Shown piece after piece: positions 1 to 7,735 of a DNA stretch of 64,000 nucleotides. The stretch is taken from assembly GCA_049841315.1 (NCBI GenBank), contig JASGDB010000048.1:1-64000 (forward strand), read 5' to 3'. Position 1 is the first letter of the stretch; every line of letters starts with the position of its first letter. Both the position numbers and the translations under genes were made by a program. The notes under the pieces were generated by a model. It had not been told where the DNA came from, made no database searches, and saw nothing but the letters and a program-made list of their open reading frames with translations. The stretch is from JASGDB01 sp049841315. GTDB taxonomy: Bacteria; Bacteroidota; Bacteroidia; Flavobacteriales; Weeksellaceae.

Positions 1-27
1 GTTTATGTTCAGCGAAGGTTGACTGTT

Positions 28-112
28 TTTTTTGCTGAGTGAAACGCCTTTGCGAACCTTATCACAGTTTGTCTGTTTATAAATTCTTTGCGAACTTTGC
101 GTTTGGAATTTT
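28..112 (+). repeat. Interspersed intergenic repeat, copy 1
   Basis: This stretch is rich in TTTGCGAACTT-type words. It shares the blocks GAGTGAAACGCCTTTGCGA, TTTATAAAT and CTTTGCGaaCTTTGCGTTT with two longer copies at 58795-58953 (inverted) and 60654-60811. It carries no credible reading frame. The left part of the repeat may be more diverged or lie outside the window. Confidence 0.75.
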
Positions 113-167
113 AATGCGTTTAGCCTAGGATGTTCACTTTTGTTGACGATTTACAAGAATAATCTTC

Positions 168-175
168 TATATTTG
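168..175 (+). promoter_or_regulatory. Bacteroidota-type -7 box for the Hc1-like gene
   Basis: TATATTTG fits the TAnnTTTG consensus of the Bacteroidota housekeeping sigma factor. It lies 25 nt before the ATG at 201, with a TTG about 22 nt upstream as a possible -33 element. Confidence 0.6.
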
Positions 176-200
176 CACTCACAATTTATAATTATATACA

Positions 201-377
201 ATGAAAGAACTTATTGAAAAGATTAACGCAGAATTTGAAGCGTTTTCTAAAGAGGCAGAACTGCAAGTTGAAAAAGGAAACAAAGCAGCCGGAACCAGAG
301 CGAGAAAATCAGCATTGGAACTAAGCAAATTGTTCAAAGACTTCCGAAAAATTTCTGTGGAAGAATCCAAAAAGTAA
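201..377 (+). CDS. Histone H1-like (Hc1 family) protein
   Basis: A 58-residue, lysine-rich, highly charged protein starting MKELIEKINAEFEAF. The segment EKGNKAAGTRARKSALEL and the ending FRKISVEESKK match the small Hc1/histone-H1-like proteins common in Bacteroidota, which are thought to bind DNA and help compact the nucleoid. It has no signal peptide or membrane segment and should be mostly helical. The ATG is the only sensible start and sits downstream of a good -7 box. A perfect hairpin terminator follows 6 nt after the stop, so the gene is a single transcription unit, convergent with the htrA-type gene. The family assignment rests on recalled sequence pattern; the biochemical role is by analogy. 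Confidence 0.8.
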   Translation: MKELIEKINAEFEAFSKEAELQVEKGNKAAGTRARKSALELSKLFKDFRKISVEESKK

Positions 378-382
378 GAAAA

Positions 383-412
383 AAATGCTTCAGAAATTTC
401 TGAAGCATTTTT
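383..412. terminator. Bidirectional intrinsic terminator
   Basis: AAATGCTTCAGAAA is followed directly by its exact reverse complement (14-bp arms, 383-410) and by further T residues. It separates the convergent Hc1-like and htrA-type genes and has A and T tracts on both sides, so it can work in either direction. Confidence 0.8.
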
Positions 413-448
413 ATTTATCAGCCGGATAGACCCAGCTTTTGCCTGAGG

Positions 449-1978
449 CTACGGCATTTTAAATCCTTTCGTGTAGATTCTCCCGTATTCGTCCACGAAT
501 TTCACTTGCACGTTTCCGGAATATTTTTCGAGAATTTTTTCTACATCTTTCTGCGAGTTCACGGGCTTACCGTTAATTTCGATGACGATGTAGTTGTCCA
601 CAACTCCGGCTTTTGCTATTTCGCTTCCCTCTACAACATTTTTGGCAACCACTCCGCTGTTCAGTCCGTAATCCGTTTTGAATCTTTCGCTTAACGGTTC
701 AAATTCCGCTCCAATTTTTTCGGTTACAGAAAGGTCTTCTTTGCTTCTGGTGGAAGTTCCGCCTTTCTGGTCTTTCAGGGTAACATTCGCGGTGTTTTCC
801 TTGCCGTTTCTCAGGTAGGTTACCACTACGCGGTCTCCCGGTCTTCTGCTTCCTATGGTCATGGATAAATCTGCATAATCACTAATCGTTTTATCGTCGA
901 TTTTGGTGATAATGTCGCCCTTTCTTAATCCTGCATCCTCAGCACCGCTGTTTTCGCTAACATTGATGACATAAACCCCCGAGCCGGTTTTGATATTGGC
1001 TTTCTCTTTTTGGTTATAAGCCGCAACCTGCTGGTCATCGGAAAGGTCGATGGAATTAACGCCTAAGAAACCTCTTTGTACAATTCCGAATTTCTTAATA
1101 TCCTCAACGATTTTTCTTGCCAAATTGGAAGGCACCGCAAATCCGTATCCTGCATAATAGCCGCTTGGCGACATAATAGCAGAGTTAATTCCGATAAGAT
1201 CTCCATTGGCATTCACCAAAGCTCCTCCGGAATTTCCCTGATTAATTGCTGCATCGGTCTGGATGAAACTTTCAATCGGGTTGGCTGCTTTTCCCTGAGA
1301 ACTCAGAATTCCGATTCCTCGTCCTTTTGCGGAAACAATTCCTGCGGTTACGGTAGAGTTCAAGCCTAACGGGTTTCCTACTGCCAGAACCCATTGTCCG
1401 ACTTCCACATTATCGGAATTGGCAAAATTCAGATACGGCAATCCTTTTTCTTCAATCTTTAATAATGAAATATCGGTATTCGGGTCAGTTCCTACTAATG
1501 TCGCTATATACGTTTTTTTATTGCTTAAAACTACTTCAAGTTTGCTTGCTCCGGCAACCACGTGGTTGTTGGAGATAATGTATCCGTCCGGAGAAATAAT
1601 TACACCCGAACCCATTCCGCTCGGCATATTGTCGGGAACTTGCTGTTGCTGTTGGCGCTGTCTGCTTCCACCTCCGAACGGGTCTCCGAAGAAATGCTCA
1701 AACAAATCCATCTCCGAAGCTCTGCTGGTGGTTCTCGTCTGATAATTTTTAATGGTTACTACTGCCGGAACCGTCATTTTTGAGGCTTTTACGAAATCAT
1801 CACCAATTGCTGCGGTGTTCATTCCTGCAAAAGCAGCATCGTTTTTCGGCGCGAAATAGGAATAATCTCCATTATTGCTTCCGGAAGTATTGAAATAATT
1901 GATTGCCCCAAAAGTGGTAGCACCTGAAACCACTCCTACAAATGCGTAAGGAAGCAGTTTTTTTAATGTATTCTTCAT
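449..1978 (-). CDS. htrA: HtrA/DegP-family periplasmic serine protease with two PDZ domains
   Basis: A 509-residue Do-type serine endopeptidase that degrades or refolds damaged envelope proteins. An N-terminal hydrophobic segment (PYAFVGVVSGATTFGAI) acts as signal or anchor. The trypsin-like domain has the triad H139 (SNNHVV), D169 (NTDISLL) and S250 (GNSGGAL). A Gln/Gly-rich loop near residues 100-115 precedes it. Two PDZ domains follow, one beginning GFLGVN and a diverged C-terminal one. I chose the ATG at 1978. The codons at 1984 and 1999 are in frame, but the -7 box TAAATTTG (2008-2015, minus strand) would place the transcript start almost on the 1999 codon. Its length and two PDZ domains fit DegP/DegQ; the specific paralogue cannot be decided. 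Confidence 0.93.
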   Translation of the reverse strand: MKNTLKKLLPYAFVGVVSGATTFGAINYFNTSGSNNGDYSYFAPKNDAAFAGMNTAAIGDDFVKASKMTVPAVVTIKNYQTRTTSRASEMDLFEHFFGDPFGGGSRQRQQQQQVPDNMPSGMGSGVIISPDGYIISNNHVVAGASKLEVVLSNKKTYIATLVGTDPNTDISLLKIEEKGLPYLNFANSDNVEVGQWVLAVGNPLGLNSTVTAGIVSAKGRGIGILSSQGKAANPIESFIQTDAAINQGNSGGALVNANGDLIGINSAIMSPSGYYAGYGFAVPSNLARKIVEDIKKFGIVQRGFLGVNSIDLSDDQQVAAYNQKEKANIKTGSGVYVINVSENSGAEDAGLRKGDIITKIDDKTISDYADLSMTIGSRRPGDRVVVTYLRNGKENTANVTLKDQKGGTSTRSKEDLSVTEKIGAEFEPLSERFKTDYGLNSGVVAKNVVEGSEIAKAGVVDNYIVIEINGKPVNSQKDVEKILEKYSGNVQVKFVDEYGRIYTKGFKMP

Positions 1979-2007
1979 CGTCATATTCTTTTTTTTCATT
2001 GTTGAAA

Positions 2008-2015
2008 CAAATTTA
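2008..2015 (-). promoter_or_regulatory. -7 box of the htrA-type gene
   Basis: Read on the minus strand this is TAAATTTG. It leaves about 24 nt of leader before the ATG at 1978 but almost none before the alternative ATG at 1999, so it helps decide the start. Confidence 0.55.
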
Positions 2016-2182
2016 ATGCTAAATAAGTGTAGGAATAAAACGGGTTGTTTCAAATTTAACTAAACTTTAACAAGAATTATGCATTTTTAGGGATACAGGA
2101 AAGAAATTTTAAAAAAAAATTGAAATAGCATGTAATATTTTTCAGACCTTAGTTGTCTTATTATCAGAAAGCGCTAAAAACC

Positions 2183-2692
2183 ATGACTCAGGAACAATTC
2201 AGGGATTCGGTATTTATTCTCAGAGATGAGATGTTCCGTTTTGCAAAACGGTTCGTGATGAGCGCAGATGAGGCGGAAGATATTGTACAGGATTTGATGA
2301 TGAAATTTTGGCAGACAAAGGAAAAATTGGCAGAATCTTCAAATTTAAAATCCTTTGCATTGAAATGTGTAAAGAACGAATGCCTGAACCGCCTGAAACA
2401 TCATGATGTGAAAATGGGATTCGCAGATTTGCAGATGCACAGGAACGAATTGTATAAACCGGAGTTTAACAATATGAAAGAACAGATTATCGGTTTTATT
2501 AATGAACTTCCTGAAAAACAGAAATTGGTAATCCACTTGATAGACGTGGAAGAATATGAGGTTTCGGAAATTTCGGAAATCCTCGAAATGGAGGAAAACG
2601 CCGTAAGAGTCAATCTGATGAGGGCACGGCAGAAAGTAAAAGAACAAATCCAAAAACTAATGGATTTTGAAAAAAGAATGATTGAAAATTGA
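2183..2692 (+). CDS. ECF-type RNA polymerase sigma factor
   Basis: A 169-residue sigma-70 family protein. Region 2 is visible in FRFAKRFVMSADEAEDIVQDLMMKFW (the DAEDIVQ-like helix that binds core and the -10 element) and region 4 in LPEKQKLVIHLIDVEEYEVSEISEIL plus ENAVRVNLMRARQKVKEQI (helix-turn-helix for the -35 element). Regions 1 and 3 are absent, as in ECF sigmas. A TTG 30 nt upstream could extend it by ten residues, but the ATG at 2183 places the family's usual start. The next gene, 70 nt downstream, encodes a single-span membrane protein likely to be its anti-sigma factor, followed by two DUF4252 genes. The signal is unknown. Confidence 0.88.
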   Translation: MTQEQFRDSVFILRDEMFRFAKRFVMSADEAEDIVQDLMMKFWQTKEKLAESSNLKSFALKCVKNECLNRLKHHDVKMGFADLQMHRNELYKPEFNNMKEQIIGFINELPEKQKLVIHLIDVEEYEVSEISEILEMEENAVRVNLMRARQKVKEQIQKLMDFEKRMIEN

Positions 2693-2723
2693 TTTTTTTA
2701 ACAAAAAAGAACTACTCCAAAGT

Positions 2724-2742
2724 CCCTCTCCTTTGGAGAGGG
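2724..2742 (+). repeat. Intergenic hairpin between sigma and putative anti-sigma genes
   Basis: CCCTCTCC-TTT-GGAGAGGG is a perfect 8-bp stem with a 3-nt loop, followed by a partial direct repeat (GATTTAGGGAGAGG). It has no U tract, so it is more likely a repeat-derived or mRNA-processing hairpin than a terminator. Confidence 0.6.
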
Positions 2743-2762
2743 ATTTAGGGAGAGGATGAATT

Positions 2763-3410
2763 ATGAGCAAAGACAGATTTCAGGATAAGTACGATGAGGT
2801 CTTCAAAGATTTGAAAGAGGAAAAAATGAACTGGAATTTTGAAGATTTTCTGAAAAAAACGGAAGAAAAAGCTGATGCTGAACCGGAAGAACGTTCAGGA
2901 AAAGTAATACCGCTTCCTTTCCTTTCAAAATATGTATGGATAGCGGCAAGCACAGCCATTCTCGCAGGACTTTTCTTCGGCGTGAAATACTGGAATTCCG
3001 GCTCACAGTCCGTAACAGAGCAGGATTTGATGGTAAAAACCGAAGTGGAAAAGCAAAAAGGCGAAATTTTTAACGATAATACTTTCGCTGCGACGGAAGA
3101 TACTTTGAAAGTACAGTCGGAAATGAAAGATTCCCTTTCCTATGAGGTGAGCGACCCCGATGAAGTCATCAACAAAATCGTTCCCAAAAGAGGAAGAATG
3201 AAAAAAGTGCAGCGTGAGAAATACGTCAATAATGATAAAAAAAACCAACCTACTGAATATCAGGATGATTTCGTGATTATTAACGGCCATAAAATAACCA
3301 GCGAAGAAGAAGCAATCAACATAGCGAAATATTCTTTCCGGATGTTTTCGGAAAACGTGGCGAAATCCGTTGCTTCAAGTGTAGTACAGGAACACCCAAC
3401 CGAAGATTAA
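2763..3410 (+). CDS. Putative anti-sigma factor (single-pass membrane protein)
   Basis: A 215-residue protein with a charged cytoplasmic N-terminus of about 57 residues (DKYDEVFKDLKEEKMNWNFEDFLKKTEEK), one membrane segment at about 59-77 (YVWIAASTAILAGLFFGVKYW), and a roughly 135-residue outer segment rich in Lys, Glu and Ser. I do not recognise a named domain. The topology and its place directly after an ECF sigma gene are what one expects of an anti-sigma factor that holds the sigma at the membrane. That role is inferred from context only. The gene shares its operon with the DUF4252 genes downstream, which may be regulated by or act upon this pair. Confidence 0.6.
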   Translation: MSKDRFQDKYDEVFKDLKEEKMNWNFEDFLKKTEEKADAEPEERSGKVIPLPFLSKYVWIAASTAILAGLFFGVKYWNSGSQSVTEQDLMVKTEVEKQKGEIFNDNTFAATEDTLKVQSEMKDSLSYEVSDPDEVINKIVPKRGRMKKVQREKYVNNDKKNQPTEYQDDFVIINGHKITSEEEAINIAKYSFRMFSENVAKSVASSVVQEHPTED

Positions 3411-3430
3411 AAAATAAAAATTAACAAAAT

Positions 3431-3476
3431 GAAATCGAAGATTATCTCCCTTAAGTCGATGAATATATTTCACGAA
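3431..3476 (+). repeat. Interspersed repeat, shared with 38776-38823
   Basis: The segment beginning GAAATCGAAGATTATCTCC, with GTCGATGAAT and ATTTC...ACGAA further on, recurs at 38776-38823 with a few changes. Here it overlaps the in-frame codons upstream of the real start of the next gene, which argues that those codons are not coding. Confidence 0.75.
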
Positions 3477-3494
3477 CACAAAAATCATAAAAAA

Positions 3495-4748
3495 ATGAGA
3501 GTGAGTAAAAAAATAATAGTAGTATTCGCCATTCTTTTGAGCTGTTTCAACAGCCTGGCGGCGCAGAAAGAAAAATTAGAACAGCTGTTCGACAAATATC
3601 AGGACACGGAAGGCGTAACTTCCATTAAAATCGCCAAACCGATGTTCGGAATGCTGAACAGCCTTGATATCAAAGATTCTGAATTAAGTCAGATTAAACC
3701 TCTGCTGAGTAAAATTCAGGGACTTAAGATTTTGGTCATCGAACAGCCGGAGGACGGTGATGCCGAAAAACCTGCATCATTTTACCAGAATTTAAGCAAG
3801 GAAATTCTCACTTCCGTCAATAATCTGAAATATGAAGAACTGATGACGGTAAACAGCAAAGACAGCAAAATAAAATTCCTGACTTCCGATACCGCAAACG
3901 GAATTCTCGATAACCTGCTCCTGAATATCAGTTCCGAAGGAAATACCGTGCTGATGATGCTCGACGGAAAAATCTCCATGGACGATGTGAACAATCTGAT
4001 TAACGAAGCCCAGATTTCTTCATCCAAAACATCCGAAACTACGGAAAATACGGGTTCGTCAGAAGTTACACAGGTAAGAAATGTTGGAAAATTTACGGGG
4101 ATTGAGGTTTCCGGCGGAATTAAAGTCAATTTCACACAGGGAAACAACCAAAGCGTTGTGGTGGATGCCGACCAGAATCTTCAGCAATATGTATCAACAG
4201 AGGTGAAAAACGGGATTTTAATAATTAAAATAAAGGATAAAAAGAACCTGAATTTCAAAAAACTTTTGGTTACCATCGAAGCTCCGAATCTTCAATCCAT
4301 AAAAACCACTTCCGGAGCAAGTTTTGCCACGATGAATACCGTTAAAGAAACCGTTTTTGATGTTTCCGCAGAGTCAGGTTCTACGCTGAATGCCGATTTA
4401 AAAGCGAATGCAACCATAAATCTGAAATCAATTTCCGGAGCAAGTATGAAAATCAATGCAGATACCATGAACCTTATTTTCAATGGGAACAGCGGTTCTT
4501 CATCCGTAATTGTAGGAAAAGCGGAAACAGCAAGTTATGTTATTTCAAGTGCCGCTACCTGCAACGCTCAAAATACGGTTGTGAAAACTGCCGAAGTAAG
4601 TGCAACCTCCGGAGCGAGTTTAAAAGTAAATGCTTCAAAATATCTTAATTCTCAGACCTCTTCGGGCGCAAGCGTAAGATACGCCGGAAAGCCAAAAAAG
4701 GTGCAATCAGACAATTCCAGCGGAGGAAGTACAAAAGAGATTAATTAA
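3495..4748 (+). CDS. Secreted DUF4252 + DUF2807 (GIN) fusion protein
   Basis: A 417-residue exported protein. The signal peptide is MRVSKKIIVVFAILLSCFN..LAAQ, cleaved near residue 24. Residues about 25-190 (QLFDKYQDTEGVTSIKIAKPMF, LKILVIEQPE, EGNTVLMMLDGKISMDDVNNLI) match DUF4252. Residues about 205-400 (FTGIEVSGGIKVNFTQG, then repeated SGAS-type turns) match the DUF2807/GIN beta-helix head domain. The ATG at 3495 is preferred over that at 3429, because the intervening codons lie in an interspersed repeat and would bury the signal peptide. The fusion links two domains that usually occur in separate proteins. It is part of the sigma/anti-sigma operon. Function unknown; a cell-envelope structural or adhesive role is possible. 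Confidence 0.82.
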   Translation: MRVSKKIIVVFAILLSCFNSLAAQKEKLEQLFDKYQDTEGVTSIKIAKPMFGMLNSLDIKDSELSQIKPLLSKIQGLKILVIEQPEDGDAEKPASFYQNLSKEILTSVNNLKYEELMTVNSKDSKIKFLTSDTANGILDNLLLNISSEGNTVLMMLDGKISMDDVNNLINEAQISSSKTSETTENTGSSEVTQVRNVGKFTGIEVSGGIKVNFTQGNNQSVVVDADQNLQQYVSTEVKNGILIIKIKDKKNLNFKKLLVTIEAPNLQSIKTTSGASFATMNTVKETVFDVSAESGSTLNADLKANATINLKSISGASMKINADTMNLIFNGNSGSSSVIVGKAETASYVISSAATCNAQNTVVKTAEVSATSGASLKVNASKYLNSQTSSGASVRYAGKPKKVQSDNSSGGSTKEIN

Positions 4749-4764
4749 AAATTTTATCGGCAGA

Positions 4765-4777
4765 GCCGCGAAGCGGC
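4765..4777 (+). repeat. GNA-triloop minihairpin
   Basis: GCCGC-GAA-GCGGC is a perfect 5-bp stem closed by C-GAA-G. It is one of seven such hairpins in the window. Confidence 0.7.
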
Positions 4778-4843
4778 GAAATCAATAGCATCGGGTGCAG
4801 CCCGATGAAAAGAAATCAATAGCATCGGGTGCAGCCCGATGAA
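4778..4843 (+). repeat. Tandem duplication of a 32-bp hairpin unit
   Basis: Two exact copies of a 32-bp unit (4778-4809 and 4812-4843) each contain CATCGGG-TGCAG-CCCGATG, a 7-bp stem. They fill the spacer between the two DUF4252 genes. Confidence 0.85.
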
Positions 4844-4857
4844 ATAAAAAAATCATC

Positions 4858-5409
4858 ATGAAAAAAATATACATCATCGCATTTTTCGCCATTATTTCTC
4901 TGCAATCCTGCATGGTTTCCCGGCATCCGAATATGGCATTCTTTGATAATCCTCATTACGATTACGGAAATGCGGAATTTACTTCGGTCAATGTCCCCGT
5001 ATGGCTCGCAAAACCTTTCGTGAAAAATGCATTGAGGGAAGACGGCGAAAGCGAGGAAGTCGTGAATCTGGTAAAGAAAATCAAAAAAATCAGAATATTG
5101 ACCGTAGAAAACGGAAATCCCGAAATGCTGAAAAATTTCTCCCAATATTTAAGTAAAAACAATTACGAAGATTGGGTAACCTTGAAGCACGACGGGCAGA
5201 ATGTGAATATTCGGGCATTTCAGGAAGGTGAGGTCATTAAAAAGCTGATGCTGCTGGTCAATTCCGGAGAAGAACTTGTATTTGTGGACATCAAAGGAAA
5301 ATTTACGCCTGAAGATATTTCCAATGTCATCAATATGGAAAACCGTGAAGAAGAACGCCGGAATCAGAAAAGAATATCAAAGAACGAGACAAAGGAAATA
5401 AAGGATTAA
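4858..5409 (+). CDS. DUF4252 lipoprotein
   Basis: A 183-residue protein with a lipoprotein signal (MKKIYIIAFFAIISLQSC, lipobox LQSC, Cys18). The mature part has the same pattern as the N-terminal half of the preceding gene product (KKIRILTVENGNPEMLKNFSQYL, EELVFVDIKGKFTPEDISNVIN), so the two are related DUF4252 proteins. It ends in a short basic tail. It is the last gene of the sigma/anti-sigma cluster and convergent with the next gene. Biochemical role unknown; the lipobox places it in the envelope. Confidence 0.83.
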   Translation: MKKIYIIAFFAIISLQSCMVSRHPNMAFFDNPHYDYGNAEFTSVNVPVWLAKPFVKNALREDGESEEVVNLVKKIKKIRILTVENGNPEMLKNFSQYLSKNNYEDWVTLKHDGQNVNIRAFQEGEVIKKLMLLVNSGEELVFVDIKGKFTPEDISNVINMENREEERRNQKRISKNETKEIKD

Positions 5410-5445
5410 TATTTCGGTTTTTTTTGAGCTATGAAAGGGAATATC

Positions 5446-6429
5446 TTACCTTTTAAAACTATGATTCTCCACAAAATCTCCCTCCAACTCATCATAAATA
5501 ATATGATAGCCCGAAATTTTCCTGTCGATATAATACACGGCTTCGTCCAGCTGTCCGTCCTTGATTTGTTTTACTTTAATTTTCGTTCCCTTTTTTAGGG
5601 AATAACCGAAGTGATGTCCGCCTTTTTTCACTTCCGCTTCATTTTCCGAAATTATTTTGAAATCAGGATTTTTAAGGTCGTTTAAAGAAATACCTTTCAC
5701 AATCTTTTGCTCTCCGGAATCAAAAGTAATTTTCCCGAAAGAATAAACAGGAAGCACAACATCGATTTTTTGAATAGGATAATCATCCAATCTCCGCAGA
5801 TAGGTTTTAAGGCGCGGAAGATTGAGAACCGCTTTCCGGTTGAATTTTTCCAGCGATTCACCTGAGGAATAACAAATCAGATACACCTTTTCCACGGGCG
5901 GAATTCCCGTTTCATCTTTTTCTTTTACATGATGAAGCCTGATGGTGGATGAAATTTCTTTTCCGGAAATCTTTTTCAGTTCGTTCAGAAACTGAAAATA
6001 ATGGTCTTTGGTTTCCGGAGTCCAGTCGCAGTCAATCTGAATTTCTTTTTCTGTATTGAGCTGAAGTTCCTGAGACAGAGCTTCCGTTCGGTTATGAATA
6101 TTTTCCGCAAGAGAAAGGATTTCATTTCCCTTTATATTTTGAAAACAAACGGAATTGACAGAAATGACAGGCACAATTTTCTTATCCGTCTGAAAAGTGG
6201 AATCTTTGGAAACTGCTCCCGAAAATGTAAAAAATCCTTTTTCCTTATTTACATCAAAAAACCGTGTGTACAGATACGGTACTTCCGCATCCTGAAGAAT
6301 GGATTTTTCGGCAGGAGTAAGCGCAAAGTTTTTTTTCTTATAATAAAAGGTATAGAAATGCGGCTGGTGCTTTTTGCAGGAAAAGAACATCAGAAAAACC
6401 AGCAGAGAAAAAAGGAGCGTTTTTTTCAT
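5446..6429 (-). CDS. Lipoprotein of unknown function, possible TIM-barrel fold
   Basis: A 327-residue protein with a lipoprotein signal (LLVFLMFFSCKK, Cys18). The body reads like a family I know only as hypothetical in Bacteroidota. It opens with FYTFYYKKKNFALTPAEKSILQDAEVPYLYTRFFDV, then has IQIDCDWTPETKDHYFQFLNEL and a strand LICYSSGES. The alternating strand/helix rhythm and the DCDWT motif suggest a TIM-barrel like those of glycoside hydrolases, but no catalytic site can be assigned. It is monocistronic and convergent with the DUF4252 lipoprotein gene. Confidence 0.72.
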   Translation of the reverse strand: MKKTLLFSLLVFLMFFSCKKHQPHFYTFYYKKKNFALTPAEKSILQDAEVPYLYTRFFDVNKEKGFFTFSGAVSKDSTFQTDKKIVPVISVNSVCFQNIKGNEILSLAENIHNRTEALSQELQLNTEKEIQIDCDWTPETKDHYFQFLNELKKISGKEISSTIRLHHVKEKDETGIPPVEKVYLICYSSGESLEKFNRKAVLNLPRLKTYLRRLDDYPIQKIDVVLPVYSFGKITFDSGEQKIVKGISLNDLKNPDFKIISENEAEVKKGGHHFGYSLKKGTKIKVKQIKDGQLDEAVYYIDRKISGYHIIYDELEGDFVENHSFKR

Positions 6430-6553
6430 TTTTCAAAAATACTAAATTCCTGACAACGAAAAGAATTTGTGTTTTTATTCAGAAAAAATCAGTAAAATCC
6501 TTGCTTATTTTTATTTTTATTTTCGAGCCGTTTAACAATAAAAGTATTTTAAA

Positions 6554-6802
6554 ATGAAAAAATTATTATTTGTAGCAGCCTTAGGAGTTGCCGGATTAAT
6601 GAGTGCAAAAAGTGAAGTGGTTAACAATAATCATGAAAAAGAAAAGCAAGAACAAAAGGAAAGTGCAATAAAAGAACAAAAAGTACAGTTGACGTGTAAA
6701 ACATTTAATCTTAGTTGTGGTGGTTCTGAAGTCGCCTGCGCTAAAGATACGGAAACAATGTTAGAGGTAATGTGGTTTCTTGATGGTGTAAATTGTGGGT
6801 AA
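6554..6802 (+). CDS. Small secreted cysteine-containing protein
   Basis: An 82-residue protein with a signal peptide (MKKLLFVAALGVAGLMSA). A charged linker follows, repetitive in Lys, Glu and Gln, then a C-terminal part with four cysteines (LTCKTFNLSCGGSEVAC...VNCG). It ends 2 nt before the GLPGLI gene, so the two are co-transcribed. I do not recognise a characterised family. Small proteins with this kind of signal peptide are common next to GLPGLI genes in this group, as far as I recall. The four cysteines could form two disulfides after export. Confidence 0.7.
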   Translation: MKKLLFVAALGVAGLMSAKSEVVNNNHEKEKQEQKESAIKEQKVQLTCKTFNLSCGGSEVACAKDTETMLEVMWFLDGVNCG

Positions 6803-6804
6803 TC

Positions 6805-7611
6805 ATGAGAAACATAACGCTATGTTTTTTGTTTTGTTTTAGCATTTTAGTTAATGCTCAAAAAAAGATGACTGATTCTGTTGATATTCTGGTGAGATAT
6901 GAACTGAAATATCAATATGATTCGTTGGATGTTAACGCAGTTAATAATGAAGTTTTTGTACTTTACCTGAACAAATCGGAATCATTATTTTCGAGCTATA
7001 ATCTTATGAAGAAGGATTCGGTTCTTGCTAATGTTAAAAAAGGAAATACTCCTGTTTCCTCTGTTTTGGACATGAAAAATACACCCAAAACAAAGTTCAA
7101 TTTCAGAATCTTTAAAGATTTTAAAACAAAAAATATAGAAGTCTTTGACAGGATTAACCTTACGGATTTTGTATATTCAGAGAAGGTAAATATCAATTGG
7201 AAAATTTCTAAAGAATCTGCTGTTGACTATAAAGGGTACAGATGTTATAAAGCTACAGGAGTGTTTGGAGGAAGAACATATACAGCGGTATATACGGATG
7301 AAATTCCCATTTCGGACGGTCCATATAAATTTATGGGACTTCCGGGTTTGATTCTTAAAATATATGATGATAAAAACCATTATGTTTTTGATTTAATCTC
7401 TTTACATAAAACCAAGTTTGTTTATACTCCCGATGTTGATATAAAAGGAGCAAGAACCGAAAAAAAATCTTTTTTTAAAGGTTTGAAAGATAGTGAGGAG
7501 AACATAGTTGAATACGCAAAAGCATTAGGTTCAAATATGACCCCGGAACGAGAGAAATCAATTAAGGAAAGAATGAAAAAAAGAAACAATCCCATAGAGC
7601 TGATTCCATAA
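6805..7611 (+). CDS. GLPGLI family secreted protein
   Basis: A 268-residue exported protein (signal MRNITLCFLFCFSILVNAQ). It carries the family signature in YKFMGLPGLILKIYDDKNHYVFDL, with YTDEIPISDGP just before it and YKGYRCYKATGVFGGRTYTA earlier. GLPGLI proteins (TIGR01200 type) are Bacteroidota-specific and functionally uncharacterised. The ATG at 6805 was chosen over an upstream in-frame TTG because it starts the signal peptide. It is translationally close to the small cysteine protein before it. Confidence 0.88.
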   Translation: MRNITLCFLFCFSILVNAQKKMTDSVDILVRYELKYQYDSLDVNAVNNEVFVLYLNKSESLFSSYNLMKKDSVLANVKKGNTPVSSVLDMKNTPKTKFNFRIFKDFKTKNIEVFDRINLTDFVYSEKVNINWKISKESAVDYKGYRCYKATGVFGGRTYTAVYTDEIPISDGPYKFMGLPGLILKIYDDKNHYVFDLISLHKTKFVYTPDVDIKGARTEKKSFFKGLKDSEENIVEYAKALGSNMTPEREKSIKERMKKRNNPIELIP

Positions 7612-7697
7612 AATCTATAATCTTTTTCAGATTAAGAAGGTCTTTTGAGAAATCAAAAGGCTTTAACTTTCTATAAATCAAAATATTTTCACTTGAA

Positions 7698-7733
7698 TGT
7701 TTGTCAGTTCAAAAATTCTTCATACATTTGCAC
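7698..7733 (+). promoter_or_regulatory. Promoter of the rplC-rplQ operon
   Basis: TTTG (7700-7703) and TACATTTG (7723-7730) are 19 nt apart, as in Bacteroidota housekeeping promoters. The 36-nt block matches the rpsL promoter at 49347-49382 at 33 of 36 positions. Confidence 0.85.
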
Positions 7734-7735
7734 AC

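Noticed and set aside
28..112. Coding fragment at the left edge
   Set aside because: The sequence belongs to an intergenic repeat family and has no convincing frame.
2153..2182. TTG start for the first ECF sigma factor
   Set aside because: The ATG at 2183 gives the usual family start; the extra ten residues are not sigma-like.
3429..3494. Longer N-terminus of the DUF4252-GIN protein
   Set aside because: The extra 22 codons lie in an interspersed repeat and would bury the signal peptide.
4778..4843. Possible CRISPR-like repeat
   Set aside because: Only two adjacent copies with a 2-nt gap and no spacers; each is a simple hairpin unit.
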